From JABLTI01 sp030629105 (GTDB taxonomy: Archaea > Asgardarchaeota > Heimdallarchaeia > JABLTI01): a stretch of 40,311 nt of DNA. The notes beneath the pieces are model-generated. The model had not been told where the DNA came from. It worked only from the letters and a program-made list of their open reading frames with translations, and did no database searches. The position numbers were made by a program, and so were the translations under genes. This document shows positions 6,470-15,589 of this stretch, piece by piece (positions within the stretch are counted from its first letter, which is position 1; each line of letters starts with the position of its first letter). The DNA lies in the NCBI GenBank assembly GCA_030629105.1, contig DAOVPS010000004.1, positions 1 to 40,311 of the forward strand, read 5' to 3'.

Positions 6470-8842
6470 TTAAATCTCAAACCCTAATTCTTTTCTAACA
6501 GCATTTACCCACTGTTGGAATTTCATTCCATGCCTTAATGGTCCAATGAATTTTATCTGCTTAGACATGTATGCAGAAGCAGCATTAACTTCTCCTGTGA
6601 ATACTCCTGCAGCGATGTTTTTATTCATTTCAATGGTTACATCAGGAGAATTCAATTCACCATTACCTGTAGTGAATTGTCCTTTATTATTATTAATCCA
6701 AAAGCTTGGACCAGGAACTACTTTGAATTGGAATTTTAGGACAGATTTCTTCGATTTACTTTGGATCTTGTCGTTTGAGTTACAAATGTCTACTAACACT
6801 TCGAGGTAATCAGGGATGTCCTCAATTTCAAATGTATTAGTATTCACTTTGTGTATGACACTACCTCTTAATCCTACACCAAGACCGGGTTCATCTAACA
6901 TTGGAGGAGGTTCTATTGTTTCTAGAGTCATTCCGATTTCATAACCATCTTGCACTGCATCTAAGATTTTCCTGACCCTCTTCTTCTTGCAATCTCCAAT
7001 TTTGAAGACTAATGGAACGAAATTCTTTATTTCCGATTCTAGATCATCATAAGGAGTAGATTCAGTAGCAACAACAATTTCACCAAAAACGAAAGCAAAA
7101 TCCTTTGATGAGTGCTTGCCAGAGATAATCCTGCCATCTATATTCTCAATAACAGCATCAGTAACCACTAAAATTCTGTCATCATCAAGAGTTCTTTGAA
7201 CAATTTCCGCACCAACCAGAGAATATAGATCTGTTCCAAGAACAGCGTTTTCTTCAAAGATAGTAATTTGTTTCTTCTTACTTGAGAGATAATTGGAAAC
7301 TTCAATACCAATCATCCCTCCACCAATGACAGCGAATTTTATTCCGGAGGGATTTTCATCTCGCAATATTTCTGAGTAAGTTTTGTAATTTTCTACATCT
7401 ATTCCATTAATATTGGGAATTGAAGGAACTGAGCCTGTTGCAAGGATAGCAACATCTGGTTTAAACTCCTCCAGAATATCTTTGCTATAAGGAGTATTAA
7501 GTCTGATATCCAAACCATATTTCTTTGAAAGGTGTATATATTTGGATATGAAATTTCTAGTTTCCTTTTTCATTGGTGCAATGGCTGCAAGATGAAGATT
7601 ACCACCTATTTTGTCTTGTTCATCAATAAGCATAACATTATGACCACGAATCTTTGCTACAAGAGCAGTCTCTAAACCTGCAGGTCCAGCACCAATAACT
7701 AATACTTTACAGATGTTTTTTGCAGGTTCAATATCCTCATATTTACCAAAAATATTGGGATTGATTGCACAAGCCAGTTTCTCGTCTATTAGTATTTGAT
7801 TTAAACAAGCATTACATGCTGGGCAAACAATCATCTCTTTTCTTTTGTTTTCCAAAACCTTCTGAGGGAAATACGGATCAGCTATAACAGCCCGACCCAT
7901 GGCAACCATATCAGCTCGATTATCTTGTAGGATTTCTTCTGCAATTTCTGGAGTATTTATCCTACCTACAACACAAATTGGAATACGACGTACAAACTGC
8001 TTGATAGTTTTAGAGTATTTAGAATACAATCCTTGAGGACGATTCATGAATGGTACAACAGGATAATAAGGAGAATCAAAAATTCCAGCAGTAATGTTTA
8101 GTAGATTTGCTCCAACTTGACTCAATTTCTGAGCGATCAAACCCATTTCATTTACCAGTAATCCACCTTCTATGAAATCTTCACAATTAAGTCTAAAGCA
8201 AATAATGAAATTTTCGCCGCATTTCTTCCTAATAGCTTCTGAGACTTCAACTGCAAATCTTGTTCTATTTTCGAGACTGCCACCATATTCATCAGTACGG
8301 TCATTAAACAAAGGAGAGAAGAATTGATTCAAAAGATACCCATGACCAGCATGTACTTCAACACCATCAAATCCTGCTTTTTGTAATCGTGCAGAAGCCT
8401 CGGCATATCCTTTAACAACATCTTTAATCATTTTTTTAGTCATAGGTTGAGGAATTACGCCTATAACTTTACTAGGAATATTTGAAGGACCAACAATCTG
8501 CTCGCCAGTCAAAAAACTAGTTGATTGAATACCAGCATGATAAAGCTGACCGAGAACTTTGGCACCATAAGTATGAATTACCTCAGCAAGCTGTTTGAGT
8601 CCCTTGATTTGCTTGCTCGATTCAATACTAAGCATGTTCAGTGTTCCGCGACCAATTTTATCAAAAAATACGCCTTCAACAATAATTAATCCTGTTCCAC
8701 CTTTTGCCCGTTGTTTATAATACTCAATAATTTGCGGTGTAACATTACCTTTTTCATCGCCAAGATTAGTCTCCATCCCAGGCATGACGATTCTGTTTTT
8801 AATTTCAACTTTCCCTAGTTTTATAGGTTCAAATAGTTTCAA
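6470..8842 (-). CDS. FadH/old-yellow-enzyme-type FMN, 4Fe-4S, FAD oxidoreductase fused to an SCP2-like domain
   Basis: A 790-residue multidomain reductase. Residues 1-335 form the FMN-binding TIM barrel (FEPIKLGKVEIKNRIVMPGM, HAGHGYLLNQFFSPLFNDRTD in part, MGRAVIADP). A cysteine cluster CPACNAC...C follows; it reads C-x2-C-x2-C-x11-C where FadH and 2-enoate reductases usually have C-x2-C-x3-C. Then come an FAD motif (VLVIGAGPAGLETALVA) and an NAD(P)H motif (FAVIGGGMIGIEVSNYL). The usual family length is about 640-680. The extra ~120 C-terminal residues (SPDVTIEMNKNIAAGVFTGE, KQIKFIGPLRHGMKF) resemble an SCP2 sterol/acyl-carrier fold. A hydrophobic enoyl substrate carried by the SCP2 part is a reasonable inference. 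Start: TTG 8842 with GAGGGAT just upstream. The cytochrome b gene follows. Confidence 0.88.
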   Translation of the reverse strand: MKLFEPIKLGKVEIKNRIVMPGMETNLGDEKGNVTPQIIEYYKQRAKGGTGLIIVEGVFFDKIGRGTLNMLSIESSKQIKGLKQLAEVIHTYGAKVLGQLYHAGIQSTSFLTGEQIVGPSNIPSKVIGVIPQPMTKKMIKDVVKGYAEASARLQKAGFDGVEVHAGHGYLLNQFFSPLFNDRTDEYGGSLENRTRFAVEVSEAIRKKCGENFIICFRLNCEDFIEGGLLVNEMGLIAQKLSQVGANLLNITAGIFDSPYYPVVPFMNRPQGLYSKYSKTIKQFVRRIPICVVGRINTPEIAEEILQDNRADMVAMGRAVIADPYFPQKVLENKRKEMIVCPACNACLNQILIDEKLACAINPNIFGKYEDIEPAKNICKVLVIGAGPAGLETALVAKIRGHNVMLIDEQDKIGGNLHLAAIAPMKKETRNFISKYIHLSKKYGLDIRLNTPYSKDILEEFKPDVAILATGSVPSIPNINGIDVENYKTYSEILRDENPSGIKFAVIGGGMIGIEVSNYLSSKKKQITIFEENAVLGTDLYSLVGAEIVQRTLDDDRILVVTDAVIENIDGRIISGKHSSKDFAFVFGEIVVATESTPYDDLESEIKNFVPLVFKIGDCKKKRVRKILDAVQDGYEIGMTLETIEPPPMLDEPGLGVGLRGSVIHKVNTNTFEIEDIPDYLEVLVDICNSNDKIQSKSKKSVLKFQFKVVPGPSFWINNNKGQFTTGNGELNSPDVTIEMNKNIAAGVFTGEVNAASAYMSKQIKFIGPLRHGMKFQQWVNAVRKELGFEI

Positions 8843-8953
8843 ATGAATCCCTCATAGGAATAATAGATGAGTAGAGTTTTAATTAACATAATTGAAATTA
8901 AATCTTGTGAATGAAAACAAAGAACAAGTAGGATTTTAGACAAAAATTGTATT

Positions 8954-9121
8954 TTATTCATTCATATTTTCTTCAATTAAGCGTTTTACTTCTTCAACTT
9001 CCTCATATGTAGGAGAATAGTTAAGACAAATATTTACAGAAGAGTCTAATGCTTAGAGTTTAGAGGTTCCTTTGAGCTTTATAATTTTAAGAGGAAATTT
9101 TAAAACATATACGCTTTCATC
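8954..9121 (-). pseudogene. Possible gene relic in the divergent 304-bp intergenic region
   Basis: The gap 8843-9146 separates two divergently transcribed genes and must hold both promoters. On the minus strand one frame reads as ordinary protein for about 55 codons (for example VYVLKFPLKIIKLKGTSKL, then SSVNICLNYSPTYEEVEEV, then KRLIEENMNE and stop). It has no start codon and one in-frame TAA (9055-9053). It may be the tail of a decayed gene or a chance run. I do not recognise the peptide. Confidence 0.2.
9077..9090 (+). promoter_or_regulatory. Candidate TATA-like box for the activase gene
   Basis: CTTTATAATTTTAA lies about 57-70 bases before the GTG start at 9147 and is the best TATA-like element on this side of the divergent region. 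The assignment is positional only. Confidence 0.25.
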
Positions 9122-9146
9122 TTAAGTTATAATCACATTGTGATAG

Positions 9147-12100
9147 GTGTTAGCTATTTCCAACTATTATGTAGGTGTCAATATCGGTTCCGTATCTGTC
9201 AATCTCGTTAGTATAGACGAAAAAGGCAAGTATACAATTGCTAAAGAATCTCATATAGGAAAACCTCAAGAAATTCTTGATAAACTTTTGAAAGAAAATA
9301 GTAATTCAGGCAAGACTTTCTATGGCGTGAGTGGTTCTTTTGGCGAGATTTCTGAGATTATTGCTGTTGAACGAGGGATAAAAGCCTTAGAGGAACAATT
9401 TGATGTTGTTCTTTCCTTAGGCGGAGAAGCGATTGTTTTGTATGTCATGAGTAAGAATGGATTTATCCTTAATGTTTTGTCACACGATAAATGTGCAGCA
9501 GGTAGTGGTGAATTTTTCATTCAACAGATTGATCGTTTAGGCATTTCTCTTGAGGATGCAATCTCCCTTGCACATAAAGGCAAGAAAACTGAATTAGCTT
9601 CTCGTTGTTCTGTTCATTGTAAATCTGATATCACTCATAAATTGAATCGTGGGGAAGCCTCAGTTGAAGATCTCTTGACTTCTGTTCTTGCAAGTATGGC
9701 TAACAAAATCAAAGGATTAGTTGTTCAATCTAGAGTGGATGTTAAAAAATTACTAGTTATTGGTGGGGTTTCGCTTAATACTGCTTTCATCAAATTACTC
9801 AAGAAAGAACTGGTAAATGTAGAAGTTGTACTTAAAGATGTAAGCCCAGTTTTCGAGGCTTATGGTGCAGCATTACTAGCAAAAGATAATCCTATTCATG
9901 AAAAATTAAACTTGATAACTAGCAAAAGCTTTTCCACAATGCCATCTTTAGAGCAATTCAGAAAGCAAGTTACAATCATCAAATCAGTTGAGCACAAGAA
10001 AGATTTCAAGAAAGATTCCTCCTTCCTTTTAGGTGTGGATGTTGGTTCAACAACAACCAAAGCAGTACTAGTTGACCCTGAAGATTTAGCAGTTGTTGCA
10101 TCATTTTACGGGAGAACAAGTGGCAATCCGGTAGAAGCAGCAAGAAAATGTATTAATGAAATCATCTCACAAGTTGGAAATCAGAAAATTAATTTAGTAG
10201 GTGTAACTGGGTCTGGTCGGGAAATTGTTGGAGCATACCTAGGAACTTCTGCTGTATATAACGAAATTTCCGCTCACTCTCGAGGTGCAGTCTTTTATGA
10301 CCCAGAAGTAGATACTGTTTTCGAGATTGGTGGCCAAGATTCCAAGTATATGTTCCTTCAAAACGGCGTTCCTGTTGATTATGCAATGAACGCTACTTGT
10401 TCTGCTGGAACAGGTTCTTTCCTCGAGGAAAGTGCTAAAGGTGACCTTGGCATCGATGTTTACAATATCTCAAAAACAGCTATTGGTGCTGAGAGTCCAG
10501 TTAGATTCAAAGCAGACTGTGCAGCGTTCATAAATACTGATATTCGCTCAGCATTGCAGGAAGGATACGGACGAGATAACATCGTTGGAGGACTAGTTTA
10601 TTCCATTGTTGATAATTATTTGAACAAAGTAAAAGGTTCCCGAACTGTTGGAAAGAAAGTCTTCTTCCAAGGTGGAGTTGCTAAAAATCACTCGGTTGGT
10701 TTTGCTTTTGCTGAAGCTACTGGAAAACAAATCATTATTCCTCCAAGCCCAGAGCTTGTAGGTGCTTTTGGCATTAGTCTCATTGCTAAAGAGAAGTACG
10801 AGCAGCATGAAATTAAGGCAATGCCAGCAAAAACAGATCTCAAATTTATAATTAAGGAAGAATTAAAACATCTCGGTAGTTTCACTTGTAAGGCTTGCGA
10901 GAATTATTGCCGAATTGAGAAGTACGTTGTAGGGGGACGTAAATTCAACTTCGGTGGGAGTTGCACAAGATATGAACACCAATGGAAAGGAACCGAGAAA
11001 ACAGAGGAAAAAGAAAATCTCGTTGAGATTAGAAATGAACTCATCTTAAGAACTAAGGAAAAATCCAAAGTAAAAGGATCTCAAAGCAAAGGAAAAATAG
11101 GCATTCCGAGAGCATTACTTACTCACAGTCTTTATCCACTTTTCTCCACGTTCTTTGAAGAATTAGGATATGAAGTCATCTTATCAGATATAGATGAAGA
11201 AAAAGAACTGATGACTAATGCTGCTTTTTGTTATCCCGTTCAGATTTTACATGGAGCTGTTTTGGATCTAATTAAGAATGATGTTACTACTATCTTCCTC
11301 CCACATGTTCACAATATGCCTAAAGGTGAGAAATGGATGGATGCCTCGTTTTGTCCTATTACTCAAGCTAGTCCTTACTTCATCTCTATAGCATTTAGGG
11401 ATGCGACTTTTCTCAGTCCAGTACTTGATTTCACAGATGGATATGAAAAGGATAGATCTATGGTTTCGTCAGCAGTTGACAGACTCAAAGAATCAAAGAA
11501 ATTAGCAAATATGGCTTTTGATAAAGCTGTGCAGGTTCAGAAAGATATCGAAAAGCGATTTTTGCAAATAGGCAAAGAAACAATTGAAAAAATTAAGGAC
11601 ACAAACGATATCGCCATTTTACTTGTAGGTAGAAGTTATAACGCATTCCCACCTGAAACTTCACTAAAAATCCCTAAAAAACTCTCAAGTATGGGTGTTA
11701 CTGTTATTCCATTTGATTTCATAGAGAAAACAGGTGACGCGGATATTCCATGGTTTTTTGCTAATTATATGAAGGCAGCAATCGATTTAACACTTGAAAA
11801 TGACAATCTCTATCTATTAAATATCAACAGTTTCAGCTGTACAACAGATGCATTTACTCAGCAATATATCCGATCAGAGTTGCAAAACAAACCATATCTT
11901 ATGTTAGAACTTGATGCACATACTGCTGATGCTGGAATACAGACACGTCTTGAGGCATTTCTGGAAATCGTCAAGAATTATAAAGTGAGTAAGAAGGCTG
12001 TTGAAGAGCAACCATTCCAAGTTGCTAAAGTAAAGAAGAGGGGAGGAAAAATCGTTGTAATTACATCTGAAGGAAAACAAATCAGCATCAAGGATCCTCA

Positions 12101-13448
12101 AGTAACTCTCTATATGCCAAGCTATGCGAAATATGTTGCTGATGTTGCTGCTCAAGGTATGAGAACTTATGGTTATAATTTTGGTCCAGCAACGAAAATG
12201 AAATTAGAGTTTGCAGTTAAAGGACTTAGATGTAGTTCAGGAAAGGAATGTTTACCTTTACCAGTTGTGTTAGGACATATAATGACTTTAGTTGAAAATA
12301 GAAAACCAGGTGAGCTTATTGGGATGTATATGGTAAGAGGGGGAGCACCTTGTGCTGTTTACAGTTATTTCCATTATATAGAGGAATGGCTTTATCAAAA
12401 CAAAATCGAGAACGTCTTCCTTTTCAGGTTTGACTACCTCACAGATTTCTTAGGAATGAATTTTGTAGATGTGATTCGTTTTGTTCCATCTGGTACAATT
12501 ATCGGAGATCTTATGCTAGAAATTGAAAGTGCACTCCAAGTAGTTGGTGATGAGGAGGGTCTTAAGATGCTTCAAGATTATTGGCTTGAGTTCTTGGATA
12601 GTATAGAAAATATAAAAACATACAAAAAAGCTATCGGAAAGCTCATCAAGAATATAAAGAAAATACCTAGAACGAATTCTCCTAAAGACCAACCAAAAGT
12701 AGTTATTAGTGGAGATTTCTTCGTTCGGTTCAGCCCCTTCTTTATTAATGAATTAAAAGAGATCTATGCAAAACATGGTATTATTGTGAAATCCACTGAT
12801 CTCTTCGAACTAGGAGTTTATGGTCAACATTATAATTCGGGATATCTTATAGAGAAAGAATGGAAAAAAGATCCAGCAAAATTAATGACAGTTCTCAGAG
12901 CCTCAGCTACCCTTTGGACACAAGCATCAAGAATATTACTCATAGGTAAGATTAGTATAAGACTCATGCAAAGAATTGAGAGAAGAATGAGGAGACGATT
13001 TAAGAAAACAGGTTTATTGTACGCACAACAAAATGATCTTGATGAGATCTACAGACTCTCAAGTCCTTATATTAGTCCATTAATTTTCGGTGAAGCAATA
13101 CCAACGATCGGAAAAGGATTGGAGGTACTAGAGGGTTCTAATTTTGATTCGCTAGTTTTAACAGGACCATTCAATTGCCTACCCTATAAAATTTCACAAG
13201 CAATTTTGAAACCCATTTATTTGGAACATAACATGCCTTTCCTCGTTTTTGATGTGGATATCTCTGTAATTACTCCAAATACTAAACGATTAATCCACGC
13301 AAACATTGAACAAATAAAAAGACGAAGACAAGACTTAGCTCTTATGGAACAAAGAAGAAGAATGACTAACATTCGTGAAAGAGTGAGTAGAATAGTTAGA
13401 AGAAGAATGAGAAAGAGAGAGAGATTTATAGAAAAAAGAACCTCTTGA
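9147..13448 (+). CDS. Giant 2-hydroxyacyl-CoA dehydratase activase-type protein (two ASKHA domains + DUF2229 + HgdB-like region)
   Basis: A 1433-residue protein of the large activator family found in anaerobes (COG1924/COG3580/COG3581 architecture). Residues about 7-260 form a first BcrAD/BadFG ATPase-like domain with a degenerate phosphate loop (GVNIGSVSVNLVSID) but with the CAAGSGEFF cysteine block. Residues about 292-560 form a second, canonical one (GVDVGSTTTKAVLVD, CSAGTGSFLEE, CAAFINTDI). Then come CKACENYC, a DUF2229-like part (KIGIPRALLTHSLYPLFSTF) and an HgdB-like C-terminus (GLRCSSGKECLPLPVVLGHI), ending in an Arg-rich tail. Activators hydrolyse ATP to push an electron from a 4Fe-4S cluster into a dehydratase; whether this fused form does the same is not established. 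No separate dehydratase subunits lie nearby. The start is forced: a TAG directly precedes GTG 9147. Confidence 0.88.
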   Translation: MLAISNYYVGVNIGSVSVNLVSIDEKGKYTIAKESHIGKPQEILDKLLKENSNSGKTFYGVSGSFGEISEIIAVERGIKALEEQFDVVLSLGGEAIVLYVMSKNGFILNVLSHDKCAAGSGEFFIQQIDRLGISLEDAISLAHKGKKTELASRCSVHCKSDITHKLNRGEASVEDLLTSVLASMANKIKGLVVQSRVDVKKLLVIGGVSLNTAFIKLLKKELVNVEVVLKDVSPVFEAYGAALLAKDNPIHEKLNLITSKSFSTMPSLEQFRKQVTIIKSVEHKKDFKKDSSFLLGVDVGSTTTKAVLVDPEDLAVVASFYGRTSGNPVEAARKCINEIISQVGNQKINLVGVTGSGREIVGAYLGTSAVYNEISAHSRGAVFYDPEVDTVFEIGGQDSKYMFLQNGVPVDYAMNATCSAGTGSFLEESAKGDLGIDVYNISKTAIGAESPVRFKADCAAFINTDIRSALQEGYGRDNIVGGLVYSIVDNYLNKVKGSRTVGKKVFFQGGVAKNHSVGFAFAEATGKQIIIPPSPELVGAFGISLIAKEKYEQHEIKAMPAKTDLKFIIKEELKHLGSFTCKACENYCRIEKYVVGGRKFNFGGSCTRYEHQWKGTEKTEEKENLVEIRNELILRTKEKSKVKGSQSKGKIGIPRALLTHSLYPLFSTFFEELGYEVILSDIDEEKELMTNAAFCYPVQILHGAVLDLIKNDVTTIFLPHVHNMPKGEKWMDASFCPITQASPYFISIAFRDATFLSPVLDFTDGYEKDRSMVSSAVDRLKESKKLANMAFDKAVQVQKDIEKRFLQIGKETIEKIKDTNDIAILLVGRSYNAFPPETSLKIPKKLSSMGVTVIPFDFIEKTGDADIPWFFANYMKAAIDLTLENDNLYLLNINSFSCTTDAFTQQYIRSELQNKPYLMLELDAHTADAGIQTRLEAFLEIVKNYKVSKKAVEEQPFQVAKVKKRGGKIVVITSEGKQISIKDPQVTLYMPSYAKYVADVAAQGMRTYGYNFGPATKMKLEFAVKGLRCSSGKECLPLPVVLGHIMTLVENRKPGELIGMYMVRGGAPCAVYSYFHYIEEWLYQNKIENVFLFRFDYLTDFLGMNFVDVIRFVPSGTIIGDLMLEIESALQVVGDEEGLKMLQDYWLEFLDSIENIKTYKKAIGKLIKNIKKIPRTNSPKDQPKVVISGDFFVRFSPFFINELKEIYAKHGIIVKSTDLFELGVYGQHYNSGYLIEKEWKKDPAKLMTVLRASATLWTQASRILLIGKISIRLMQRIERRMRRRFKKTGLLYAQQNDLDEIYRLSSPYISPLIFGEAIPTIGKGLEVLEGSNFDSLVLTGPFNCLPYKISQAILKPIYLEHNMPFLVFDVDISVITPNTKRLIHANIEQIKRRRQDLALMEQRRRMTNIRERVSRIVRRRMRKRERFIEKRTS

Positions 13449-13499
13449 AAATCTGACTAATTTGGATTCGGAAATTTGACAAAATTTAGGGGAAAACTA

Positions 13500-14045
13500 T
13501 TGGTGCCTTCCAAGAAAGCTAAATTGTTTTTAGAAAACTATGATGAGAAATACAAAGAAAAAGCTATCTTAGAGGTTATGTATAAGGATCCAAGTAAAAT
13601 CGAAACTATTGTAGATGACCAAAACCTAAGCCAGGAAGAAAAATTTCTGGGTCTAATAAACAGAGGGATGCCAAGTCAACACATCCCACTACTCTTGGAT
13701 ATCAGTGAAGAGTCACTTGAAGAGATTCTCAAAGATTTAAAAGATCATAGAAAAGAAGAAATTGCCATTTTTGAGAAACTCAATGATCCATGGACTCAAG
13801 ATAAAATTATCATAATAATGCAAGAAGCAATGGGCCAAATTAGTAGAGGTGCGTGGGCAAAAGCTGAAAGGAATCTAATCGAAATTCTTCGACGAGATAA
13901 AAAATATGCAACAGCTCATTTTGGCATGGGAGTGTGTGCTGATATGCAAGGAAAGAAGAATACAGCAGCAGAATGGTTCAAAAGAGCATTCGTTTTGGAT
14001 CCCATATCCTTTAATCAAGTGAAATTAATGACTGGTTTATTTTAA
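13500..14045 (+). CDS. TPR-repeat protein
   Basis: A small soluble protein of about 181 residues. The C-terminal third carries a tetratricopeptide-like pair (GAWAKAERNLIEILRRD, then YATAHFGMGVCADMQGKKN and AAEWFKRAFVLDP), a scaffold for protein-protein contact. The N-terminal part is charged and helical with no motif I recognise. Start: the frame opens with TTG 13476, but TAGGGGA (13487-13493) sits 6-7 bases before TTG 13500, so that start (or GTG 13503) is preferred. It follows the activase gene by about 50 bases on the same strand and may be co-transcribed. Its 3' end overlaps the convergent histidine kinase gene by 9 bases. Confidence 0.75.
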   Translation: MVPSKKAKLFLENYDEKYKEKAILEVMYKDPSKIETIVDDQNLSQEEKFLGLINRGMPSQHIPLLLDISEESLEEILKDLKDHRKEEIAIFEKLNDPWTQDKIIIIMQEAMGQISRGAWAKAERNLIEILRRDKKYATAHFGMGVCADMQGKKNTAAEWFKRAFVLDPISFNQVKLMTGLF

Positions 14046-15419
14046 TTCTCCTAGTGTGAAATAGAAAGTAGCACCTTTATCAACCTTAGATTCAGCCCAA
14101 ACTTCACCTTTGTGACGATCGATAATTCTTTTAACAATAATTAAACCAATGCCTGTTCCTTCAAAATCATCATTGCTATGAAGTCGCTGAAAGAGACCAA
14201 AGAGTTTATCGTAATACTTCATATCAAACCCAACCCCTTGATCTTTTACAAAGAAGATTCTCGTATCATCTAGCTCTTCTACGCCAAAAGAAACAGATAT
14301 TTCTGTTTTCTCTTTTGAAAATTTAAATGCATTACTAAGTAGATTTTCAAGAGCAATACGAATTAGTTTTGCATCACATTTTGCGTAGATATTTCCTTGA
14401 ATATCGAATACAATATCTTGTTCTTGATACAATTGAGAAAGATTATTCATAATTTCTGTAATTATTTTACTTAGGTTTACGTGTTCATATATAAAATCTG
14501 ACCGAGAGATTTGTGCTAATTCTAACATATCTCTAATTATTTCATTCATACGATTTGTACTATTTATTATTCGGGAGAGATAATCTATCCCTTTTTCATC
14601 TAATTGATTTGAGAAATCATCTTTTAGAGCTTTGCTGAAACCAGCAATACTCCTAAGTGGGGTTCTTAAGTCATGACTTACTGAATAAGAGAATGCTTCA
14701 AGTTCTTGAGTTCTCTCAAAAACTAATTCTTCTTGGCTCTCACTTAATTTCTTGTAATTCTCTTCTGAATTAGTAATTCTTTGTTCAATTGGTGCTGCTA
14801 TTCCAGCTGTCAATATAAGGGTAATGAATACAAAATTAAAAGCATAATTCAGCTCAAAAGCCCATATATAATATGTAGTTAAGATTGTTGAAAGAGCAGT
14901 TAATGCTGCAACTTGGAATATTAAAAACATAACAAGCCTAGTAATAGTTCGTTGTCTTCTATATATTCTCAAAACGAAAATGGTCACTGGAATAAGTAAA
15001 ACAATCATAAAAATAACAATCGGGATTAAGGGAGTTAATAAATCATAAAATTGCAATAGAATAATAGCTACCAATCCAAAAAGAGCTGTAACAGTAAAAA
15101 CCAGTGTTATGAAAAACCTCTCTTTTCTCTTCTTAAGTTCATCCGTTTGAGTCTTGATCATTATAGTAATGTATTCATAAATTGTTGAACTAGCAACTAC
15201 CAATAAAGCTACTAGTTGAACAGCATTACCAAGATATGTAAATATGACATTCCAATGCTGAAAAACAAGTAAAATATGACCAAGAGTAAAGATAACTAAA
15301 GAAATAAACCAATAAACTAAATCAGGTCTTCTTCTCCAAGTGAACCAAAAAACTGTCGTAACGATAATTGCAAGAGAAGCAAGAAGAACATTTACGGTGA
15401 GAGCTGAAATATCAACCAT
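14037..15419 (-). CDS. Membrane histidine kinase with seven N-terminal helices
   Basis: A 460-residue sensor kinase. About seven hydrophobic helices fill residues 1-215, with no obvious extracellular sensor domain. A short coiled linker leads to HisKA with the phospho-acceptor histidine in SVSHDLRTPLRSIAGF (near residue 250). The HATPase domain has an N-box NLLSNAFKFSKEK, a G1 box DQGVGFD and a G2 box GTGIGLIIVKRIID. The layout resembles phytochrome-like and other archaeal kinases with an HDLRTPLR H-box. No response regulator is adjacent, so it is an orphan. Start: ATG 15419 is preceded by GTGATC, which matches the archaeal anti-SD; the GTG at 15428 is part of that site. It converges on the TPR gene with a 9-base overlap. 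Confidence 0.9.
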   Translation of the reverse strand: MVDISALTVNVLLASLAIIVTTVFWFTWRRRPDLVYWFISLVIFTLGHILLVFQHWNVIFTYLGNAVQLVALLVVASSTIYEYITIMIKTQTDELKKRKERFFITLVFTVTALFGLVAIILLQFYDLLTPLIPIVIFMIVLLIPVTIFVLRIYRRQRTITRLVMFLIFQVAALTALSTILTTYYIWAFELNYAFNFVFITLILTAGIAAPIEQRITNSEENYKKLSESQEELVFERTQELEAFSYSVSHDLRTPLRSIAGFSKALKDDFSNQLDEKGIDYLSRIINSTNRMNEIIRDMLELAQISRSDFIYEHVNLSKIITEIMNNLSQLYQEQDIVFDIQGNIYAKCDAKLIRIALENLLSNAFKFSKEKTEISVSFGVEELDDTRIFFVKDQGVGFDMKYYDKLFGLFQRLHSNDDFEGTGIGLIIVKRIIDRHKGEVWAESKVDKGATFYFTLGELK

Positions 15420-15560
15420 TAAGATCACAATTAAACTTTTAAATCAATCTTACATTTAAATTTTAAATTACAAAGAGGAATACGTATTATAATATTTAGT
15501 TCTTATTCTATGAGCAACAAATACAAATATTTGGTTTTATTACTTAATTGATGACGAATC

Positions 15561-15569
15561 TTATAAAAA
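15561..15569 (+). promoter_or_regulatory. TATA box for a probably leaderless flavodoxin-family gene
   Basis: TTATAAAAA lies 21-29 bases upstream of ATG 15590. Archaeal transcription starts about 25 bases downstream of TATA, so the transcript would begin at or next to the start codon. No ribosome-binding site is seen in between, which agrees with a leaderless message. Confidence 0.5.
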
Positions 15570-15589
15570 GCTAGAAATATTGTTTATTC

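Noticed and set aside
9320..9520. Antisense frames inside the activase gene (and similar long frames opposite ftsZ, argS and the VWA gene)
   Set aside because: They mirror strongly supported coding genes, show no motif and lack ribosome sites.
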